NCBI GenBank assembly: GCA_021734105.1
Contig: JAIPJP010000008.1
Coordinates: 1 to 47,380 of the forward strand
Origin: Candidatus Woesearchaeota archaeon
GTDB taxonomy: Archaea; Nanobdellota; Nanobdellia; Woesearchaeales; SKGA01
Direction: 5' to 3'
DNA length: 47,380 nucleotides
Position numbers and translations under genes: made by a program. Under the pieces are notes generated by a model, which was not told the DNA's origin, searched no databases, and saw only the letters and a program-made list of their open reading frames with translations. Positions 42,314 through 47,380 of this stretch are shown piece after piece. The stretch's first letter is position 1, and each line of letters opens with the position of its first letter.

Positions 42314-42481
42314 TACTCTTTAGCACGCTAATTTGCCTGAATAGATTTTAACAGGATAATATAAAAACAACCAATTAATGACAAAAGTAATTTAATATAT
42401 CATAAATAAAAATATTTTTATGAAACTTAAAAAGTCACAAACACCAACTTTTAAATAGCAAAAGTCTCAGAACATAAACAA
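42314..42481 (+). promoter_or_regulatory. Upstream region of a membrane-protein gene
   Basis: TTTTAAATAG (about 42449-42458) lies 28 bases before ATG 42482, so the gene is probably leaderless. One AGTCTCA (42463-42469) falls between the TATA box and the start codon, the same 7-mer as the array at 17636-17818. A single copy can occur by chance. Confidence 0.4.
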
Positions 42482-43204
42482 ATGGCTCTAGGAAAACGAA
42501 TAAAAAGAGAATTTCATATTAGTCTTAAAGAGAAGAAAGGCATGTTTATTACTGCCTTTGTGGGTGCTCTAGTCATTTTTATGTTTGCTTGGCGAGTAAC
42601 TAATTATACTCTTAGAACAGGCATTCTCTCATTTCTTGCGATAGTAATTCTGGGTCTTGTGAGTATGTATATGTTTGTTGCAGGAGCAAAAATTGTTGCC
42701 AACATCAGAGGCTATGAAGCGCAATACGCTCATTGGACAAACGGCCTGCTCACTGGATTTGTTGTCTCGTTTATCAGCTACGGACTCATTCCCATAGTCC
42801 TCCCAGGTAATATTGAAATTAAAACAATTGATAGGCTCAGACATGGCAAAGTTTATTTTGGAGAAAACAAAAAAGATATCTTTTTCGTGTTGGGGTCTGC
42901 AGTACTCGCCTCGTTATTTACATCGTTTATCTTCTTTTATATCTTTCTTTTCACTAAAATACAATTATTTTATTATGGAGTAATATTTAATGCAATTATT
43001 GCTTTTATGTCTTTACTTCCCTTTACTCAAAACATTGGAGCAACATTATTTTTCGCTCGAAAAAACAATTATTTCGGACTCCTAGGACTAACAGCAATCT
43101 ATTTTCTAGTTATTATCTCATCATCAGTTTTGCCTCTTATTATCCTCATCATTGGAGCAATTGCTTATTGGATTATTATTGGAATAAAAAACAAAAAGAA
43201 GTAA
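42482..43204 (+). CDS. Polytopic membrane protein, possibly a degenerate M50-like relative
   Basis: 240 residues with about six hydrophobic segments, including FITAFVGALVIFMFAW, FLAIVILGLVSMYMFV, FVVSFISYGLIPIVL, FFVLGSAVLASLFTSFIFFY and the C-terminal SSSVLPLIILIIGAIAYWII. The layout (IDRLRHGKVYFGENKKDI, then a helix and ending FNAIIAFMSLLPFTQNIGAT) loosely recalls site-2-protease-type membrane peptidases, but no HExxH motif is present, so protease activity is not supported. The function is unknown. Confidence 0.7.
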   Translation: MALGKRIKREFHISLKEKKGMFITAFVGALVIFMFAWRVTNYTLRTGILSFLAIVILGLVSMYMFVAGAKIVANIRGYEAQYAHWTNGLLTGFVVSFISYGLIPIVLPGNIEIKTIDRLRHGKVYFGENKKDIFFVLGSAVLASLFTSFIFFYIFLFTKIQLFYYGVIFNAIIAFMSLLPFTQNIGATLFFARKNNYFGLLGLTAIYFLVIISSSVLPLIILIIGAIAYWIIIGIKNKKK

Positions 43205-43238
43205 AAAAAATAAACAAAAAAAGCGCACGTATTTTATT

Positions 43239-43511
43239 CTAAGCAACTACAGAATAAAATCCTTTTAAAAATAAATAAATCCCTGCAATAATACAAAGAA
43301 ATTTTATAGGAAATAACACAGTAAATATTGCTAATACTCCAATACCAATATCAATCATACTCATTATGTCTCCTTTAAATGCAACCCCTTTTGCAATTAA
43401 ATAAAGCCCACTACCAAGAAGTAAGCGAAGAGGAGCTAGGTGGGCTGGCGCTAAAAAAAGCATAACAGCAACAAACATATCTAACACCCCAAAAAATTTG
43501 AATAAAAACAT
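43239..43511 (-). CDS. Small three-helix membrane protein, unknown function
   Basis: 90 residues, hydrophobic: FKFFGVLDMFVAVMLFLAPA, LRLLLGSGLYLIAKGVAF, and MSMIDIGIGVLAIFTVLFPI leading into IIAGIYLFLKGFYSVVA. It has three to four membrane segments with small charged loops. Not recognised. It converges on the preceding gene with a gap of 34 bases. A small integral membrane protein is the safest description. Confidence 0.65.
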   Translation of the reverse strand: MFLFKFFGVLDMFVAVMLFLAPAHLAPLRLLLGSGLYLIAKGVAFKGDIMSMIDIGIGVLAIFTVLFPIKFLCIIAGIYLFLKGFYSVVA

Positions 43512-43699
43512 AAAAAAACAAAATTAGCCACCATATATAATTATTTCTAGAAAAAAAGCTCTAATAAAGAAACATCTTGTGTTATGAAGATTTAATCTTA
43601 CTCTGCCTAAAAAATTAAACAAAAAAATTATTCTTAAATTGCTTTAAAATGATAATTGTTGTTTAGACATACATCAATCCTATAAAAATGGGTAATTAA
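43512..43699. other. AT-rich gap, nothing recognised
   Basis: 188 bases between two minus-strand genes. I see no tRNA, repeat or convincing ORF. It must hold the promoter of the small membrane-protein gene (ATATATAA at about 43534-43541 is a candidate). Confidence 0.4.
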
Positions 43700-44191
43700 T
43701 TATTCCAAATAAATCTTTTTATACAGTGCGATAAAATGTTCGGACGCAATAGCAATTCCAGCATCACTAAATGCTGTTGCGAGTTTTTCCCCTTTAGTAT
43801 CTTCTTCTGATTCAGGAGCAAAAAAATCAAGCAAATTGTCAAGCAATTGATAATATAAATATCTCTCGTTAATTAATAACACCACGTTCTTTTTATCTGC
43901 AGTAATCTTGCCCGTATTTAAAGAAATTTTAATATCCTCATTAATTAAAAAATTGCCCTTAAGAGAAAACCCCCTCTTTAAAAATTCTGCTGTGATAAGC
44001 TGTCGAATACAATCTTTTTTTGAAAGAGAAAAATCAATCGGAGAAACAATAACTAATTCATTAATTGGGGGAACTTGAATTATACGACCCAAATAATTTT
44101 TTACTTTTTGCTTAACCTTCCCTTTCACCCAATCATTTTCAACCAAGTAAGCATATTGTTTTTCTTTTACCTTTTTTGCTCGAACAAACAT
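43700..44191 (-). CDS. Unknown protein with a transposase-like N-terminal segment, orc1-polD operon
   Basis: 163 residues. The first 38 residues (MFVRAKKVKEKQYAYLVEND, then KVKQKVKNYLGRII) resemble the N terminus of IS1634-type transposases and many short archaeal proteins; no DDE catalytic region follows. The remainder is alpha/beta with VVLLINERYLYYQLLDNLLD and an acidic stretch. It lies 12 bases after the DP1 gene in the same direction and is probably co-transcribed. Function unknown; it could be a domesticated nucleic-acid-binding module. Confidence 0.72.
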   Translation of the reverse strand: MFVRAKKVKEKQYAYLVENDWVKGKVKQKVKNYLGRIIQVPPINELVIVSPIDFSLSKKDCIRQLITAEFLKRGFSLKGNFLINEDIKISLNTGKITADKKNVVLLINERYLYYQLLDNLLDFFAPESEEDTKGEKLATAFSDAGIAIASEHFIALYKKIYLE

Positions 44192-44203
44192 CTTATTTGA
44201 GGC

Positions 44204-45757
44204 TTAATTTGCAGCAGCCTTTGCAGCTTTTTCTTTAACTTCTTTTTCTTTTAAGGATTTTAATTCAGCAACAGACGTCGCGTCCGCACGAGTACTAAAA
44301 TTCATCACCTTGATTTCTCTTGATTTTAATGAAAGCGCCAAAATTCTGGCTGGCTGGGGTTCAAGACCTCGCTTTTCTTGATCTTCTGTGATTTCAGTCC
44401 ATCCTGAACTGTTAATACAAGTCACATTACGATAGTTTTTTACTTGCGCCCTGTGAATATGACCTGTTACAAAAATATCTGGAATGGGGTCTATAACAAG
44501 AGGATCTTCTTGGGTGTCAGGAATATATAATGTTGAACCATGTGATGGCGCAAGATGTCGACGTTTAAGTAAATAAATCATAATATCATCCGCAACTTTT
44601 TGACCGCCTGCGGCACGAAGTGATGGAATTGCGTCTGAATAATAAATTAATGAATAACCATGATACATTAACACATCAATACCGGAAAATTCTTTAGTTA
44701 CATCAACAGCCACATAAGCAGGATTAGAAACCAAAATGACATTCTCCATATCCCATAATGCTTTACCATATTCTTTATCAATAGGAAGTTGGGGTTCGGC
44801 AATTCGCCCCACATCGTGATTTCCTGGACAAATAATTATTTTTATGTGAGAAGGAATTTTTTTAAGGTATTCGGCCGCAACATCATATTGTCCTTTACAA
44901 TTATCAATTTCTAAATCTTCTTCTTGACTGGGATAAATTCCAACGCCCTCAATAACATCACCAACAATAAAAACATATTTTACTTTTTTTGCAATTTCTC
45001 GCTGCTCAAGCGTACCTAATTTTCCATTAAGCCAAAGCAAAACCCTATGAAATTCTTTTCGTAAAAATTCTTTTGAACCCATATGAAAATCACCAAAAAA
45101 AATCGCATAATTATCAAGAGGAGATTTTTTTAATTCTTTACTTAGAGGAACGTCGGGCTGCACTATAGTATTAGCAAAAACAATATCTTTACCAGAAGAT
45201 CCCATTACCCCAATTACTTCATCAAGCGTTAAATCTTTTGCTAAGGAAAGAAGTTCAATATTATCTTTATGAATTAATACTTTGGTTGTTCCAGTTAAAT
45301 CTTCTAATTCTAAAATAACATGACCATTTTTTGTTACATCTTTTTCTAATACCATACCAATAATAGATGTTTTTTCTTTTTCTGATCTTCCTCTTAATCT
45401 ATTAATAGATGTTAGACCAACTAATTCTGGACGAGATTTAAGCATTCTCTCTAAAGATTTAAAACGAATGGTAAAATATTTTACAAAATCTTTAACTTGG
45501 TGTTTACCTGGTGTTTTCTCGTGGGATTTAATTATGGAAATTCTACTATTATTTGAGTTTTTAAATTCTTTTTGAGAAATAATACCTAATGCAGAAATAT
45601 CAATCTCGGGAAAATATTTTTTAAAAAAAAATAATAATTGATTATTTCGTTCTTCTTTTTCAGATATACTAAATAATTTTTCAAGTTTATAAGATATATC
45701 TTCATCTATTAATTCTCCTTGATCAATAAGATAATTTGTAACTGTTTTTACATCCAT
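44204..45757 (-). CDS. polB: DNA polymerase D small subunit DP1 (3'-5' exonuclease)
   Basis: 517 residues from ATG 45757; a longer opening overlaps orc1. DP1 is the proofreading subunit of PolD. The N terminus is helical, an OB fold (VTKNGHVILELEDLTGTTKV) follows, and a calcineurin-like phosphoesterase domain has FFGDFHMGSKEF, VGDVIEGVG, ICPGNHDVGR, LMYHGYSLIY and VTGHIHRAQV, the intact metal ligands. The C terminus (NFSTRADATSVAEL, then a Lys/Glu/Ala-rich end) is slightly extended. The start lies 2 bases after the orc1 stop (45759), so the pair is co-translated. Confidence 0.97.
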   Translation of the reverse strand: MDVKTVTNYLIDQGELIDEDISYKLEKLFSISEKEERNNQLLFFFKKYFPEIDISALGIISQKEFKNSNNSRISIIKSHEKTPGKHQVKDFVKYFTIRFKSLERMLKSRPELVGLTSINRLRGRSEKEKTSIIGMVLEKDVTKNGHVILELEDLTGTTKVLIHKDNIELLSLAKDLTLDEVIGVMGSSGKDIVFANTIVQPDVPLSKELKKSPLDNYAIFFGDFHMGSKEFLRKEFHRVLLWLNGKLGTLEQREIAKKVKYVFIVGDVIEGVGIYPSQEEDLEIDNCKGQYDVAAEYLKKIPSHIKIIICPGNHDVGRIAEPQLPIDKEYGKALWDMENVILVSNPAYVAVDVTKEFSGIDVLMYHGYSLIYYSDAIPSLRAAGGQKVADDIMIYLLKRRHLAPSHGSTLYIPDTQEDPLVIDPIPDIFVTGHIHRAQVKNYRNVTCINSSGWTEITEDQEKRGLEPQPARILALSLKSREIKVMNFSTRADATSVAELKSLKEKEVKEKAAKAAAN

Positions 45758-45758
45758 T

Positions 45759-46988
45759 TTATAATAAATCCTTAAGTTCAACACCTAACTCTTTTGCAAG
45801 CAATAATTGCACTTTATCAGCTAATTGTGAAGGTACACCCACGTGAATTTCTCGTGTTCTACCATGACGACCTTTAGAAATAACTTTAGCATTAATTAAA
45901 CCAAGCATATCAAGTTCTGCAACAATATCTGAAATTCTGCGTTGTGTAATTGGCTTTAAACCAAATCGAGGACAAAGATCTTTATACACGTCATAGACAT
46001 CACCTGTAAATACCCCTTTATTTTTAGATGTACGAAGTAAAAGAAAAATGGAAAGCATCGTTGCTTGAAATTGTTTTGGTTGTGTTTCAACTACATCAAT
46101 AATTCTATCTCGCTCGATTTTTTCTTCAGCCATATCAATATGTTTAATTTCTATACGATTTGATTTTCCCCGCTCAGCAAGTTCTCCTGCAACACGAAGT
46201 AAATCGATCGCGCGACGCGCATCACCATGTTCTCTTGCAGCATATGCTGCACATTTAGGAATAACCCCTTCATCAAGAACACTTTTTTTAAAAGCAACAT
46301 TAGATCGATTCCTTAAAATATCTTGAATTTGTAGTGCATTATAGGGTGGAAAAATTAATTCTTCTTCAGATAATGAACTTTTTACTCGAGGATCAATATG
46401 ATTAGCAAACATTAAATCATTACTAATACCAATTATTGCAACTTGTGATTGTTTAAGTTCAGAATTAATTCTTGTTAAATTATAAATAACTTCATCTCCT
46501 GTTTTTTTTACAAGCTGATCAATTTCATCAAGAATTAAAATAAGAATTTGGTCTTCTTCATTTAAAGCTGCATAAAAGGATTTATATACTTCATCTGTGG
46601 GTAAGCCCGTTGCTGGAATGTGTTTTCCAAATTCTCGAGCAATTTCTGCAATAAGACGATATTCTGTATCTGCAACACGTTTTAATTTACAATTAATATA
46701 TATAATTTTTACAGCTACATTATTTTCTTTTGCAACATTAGTAATATTATCAACAGTATATTTTACTGAAAGTGTTTTACCTGTACCTGTTTTTCCATAA
46801 ATAAACAGATTAGATGGTTTTTCAAGTTTTAATGCAGGTGCTAAAATTTCAGCAATCTGTTCTATTTGTTCATCGCGATGAGCTATATCTTCAGGAACAT
46901 AAGATGCTTGCATTGACTTTTTATCAGCAAATAATGAATCTTGCTTTAAAAAATTCTTAAAATATGAAGATAATCCTTCTTTTGCCAT
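45759..46988 (-). CDS. cdc6: Origin-recognition/loader protein Orc1/Cdc6
   Basis: 409 residues from ATG 46988 (MAKEGLSSYFKNFL); TATA is about 28 bases upstream, and an in-frame TTG at 47000 is not used. It binds replication origins and loads MCM. The AAA+ part has NLFIYGKTGTGKTLSVKY (Walker A) and ILILILDEIDQLVKKTGDE (Walker B), sensor GISNDLMFANHIDPRVKSSL and the late AAREHGDARRAIDLLRVAGE. The winged-helix domain (from about 300) ends with GLINAKVISKGRHGRTREIH. It heads the orc1-DP1 operon next to a candidate origin. Confidence 0.98.
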   Translation of the reverse strand: MAKEGLSSYFKNFLKQDSLFADKKSMQASYVPEDIAHRDEQIEQIAEILAPALKLEKPSNLFIYGKTGTGKTLSVKYTVDNITNVAKENNVAVKIIYINCKLKRVADTEYRLIAEIAREFGKHIPATGLPTDEVYKSFYAALNEEDQILILILDEIDQLVKKTGDEVIYNLTRINSELKQSQVAIIGISNDLMFANHIDPRVKSSLSEEELIFPPYNALQIQDILRNRSNVAFKKSVLDEGVIPKCAAYAAREHGDARRAIDLLRVAGELAERGKSNRIEIKHIDMAEEKIERDRIIDVVETQPKQFQATMLSIFLLLRTSKNKGVFTGDVYDVYKDLCPRFGLKPITQRRISDIVAELDMLGLINAKVISKGRHGRTREIHVGVPSQLADKVQLLLAKELGVELKDLL

Positions 46989-47240
46989 GGTTTTCCACAA
47001 GAAGCAAGGGGTTTATATATCTATTGCGTATGGAAAATGGTGTATTGTAAAATATATATTCAATGACTAAAATAAACCTATTAATAAAATAATTATCAAA
47101 TAAGAAGATTTATACTCATTAAATTAATATATTTCTGTTAAGAAGTGTCACACCTTAATTTCTTATGGAAAATATAAATATTAAAAAAATGATTGTATAT
47201 ATTAACTGATATTAAAAAAAATTATATAAAATTAATAGAA
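46989..47240. other. Candidate replication origin upstream of orc1/cdc6
   Basis: A strongly AT-rich stretch (about 47040-47240) starting at the orc1 promoter. TTTATATAT (47012-47020) is the orc1 TATA box. TATGGAAAAT occurs at 47029-47038 and 47164-47173, and the related TGTGGAAAAC lies on the minus strand at about 46991-47000; they partly resemble origin-recognition-box cores. Archaeal origins commonly lie next to orc1/cdc6, but no full ORB with a G-tract is seen, so this is a candidate. Confidence 0.5.
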
Positions 47241-47380
47241 TAGGGCTTGTTCAAAGTGATTGCTCTCCAGAGCCAGTAAAGCAAAGATTTACTGCTTTGA
47301 CTTAGCTTCTCAAGATTGTAGGTGATGATTTGCCATGCGAATTCTCTTTTTTTCATGTAGTGTAGTTTGCTTCGCAAACT
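47222..47380 (-). CDS. C-terminal end of an unknown protein, possibly a transposase, cut by the window edge
   Basis: The minus-strand frame is open from 47380 to TAA at 47224-47222 and gives 52 residues: SLRSKLHYMKKREFAWQIIT, then YNLEKLSQ, SLLYWLWRAITLNKPYS. The dense aromatic/basic pattern (FAWQIITYNLEKL) resembles the C termini of DDE transposases. The frame contains a perfect AGTTTGC-TTC-GCAAACT hairpin at 47364-47380 and an inverted repeat CAGTAAA/TTTACTG at 47274-47294. Without the rest of the gene I cannot name the family; an ordinary gene is also possible. Confidence 0.4.
   Translation of the reverse strand, partial: SLRSKLHYMKKREFAWQIITYNLEKLSQSSKSLLYWLWRAITLNKPYSINFI

Noticed and set aside
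42482-43204. Active M50 metalloprotease
   Set aside because: Only the membrane layout is similar; there is no HExxH motif or matching second metal-ligand motif.

Overview
The window is AT-rich archaeal chromosomal DNA, most plausibly from a DPANN lineage (Woesearchaeota/Pacearchaeota-like; this is inference from gene content, not a phylogeny). The evidence is an archaeal S10-spc ribosomal operon with eL/eS proteins, RadA and RadB, D-family DNA polymerase (both subunits), Orc1/Cdc6, Hef, aIF1, aIF2-beta, Pelota, TrmB, the SecY and DUF106/Oxa1-like pair, TATA boxes about 27 nt before many start codons (leaderless genes) and a Nanoarchaeum-like fused primase. Two bacterial-type chromosome proteins, GyrA and ScpB, are also present.

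Layout. 1-1600: RNase J (cut by the left edge, - strand), a 68-bp tandem repeat built around copies of a tRNA 3' end, and tRNA-Leu(CAA). 1600-3212: three coiled-coil/low-complexity genes of unknown function. 3368-4987: a sequon-rich surface protein. 5021-6683: an unknown gene, scpB and a 49-aa zinc ribbon. 6788-9232: gyrA. 9300-11913: membrane protein, small unknown, radB, ATP-grasp ligase. 11922-14097 (-): uS2, TRAM protein, TrmB regulator. 14309-17473 (-): Pelota with an overlapping FmrO-type rRNA methyltransferase, then radA with a small conserved partner. 17474-17857: a divergent control region with an array of AGTCTCA/TGAGACT motifs, followed by a helix-turn-helix gene (17858-18367).

18364-33647 (-) is one long translation and secretion cluster, transcribed uL3-uL4-uL23-uL2-uS19-uL22-uS3-uL29-aIF1-Rpp29-uS17-uL14-uL24-eS4-uL5-uS14-uS8-uL6-eL32-eL19-uL18-uS5-uL30-uL15-SecY-DUF106, then eL34-eL14. 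33909-41672 holds replication and repair: fused primase and Hef (-), and PolD large subunit DP2 (+). 41906-43511: aIF2-beta and two membrane proteins. 43700-47000 (-): Orc1/Cdc6, PolD small subunit DP1 and an unknown gene, with a very AT-rich candidate origin upstream of orc1. The last 159 bases hold the C-terminal end of a frame running off the right edge, possibly a transposase.

The genes cover translation and its quality control (ribosomal proteins, aIF1, aIF2-beta, RNase P protein, Pelota, RNase J), protein insertion (SecY, DUF106), and replication, repair and chromosome topology (Orc1, primase, PolD, RadA/RadB, Hef, gyrase A, ScpB). The best candidates for undescribed biology are the AGTCTCA array with its helix-turn-helix gene, the pelota-linked rRNA methyltransferase, the primase with an extra double zinc ribbon, and the tRNA-Leu 3'-end repeat.
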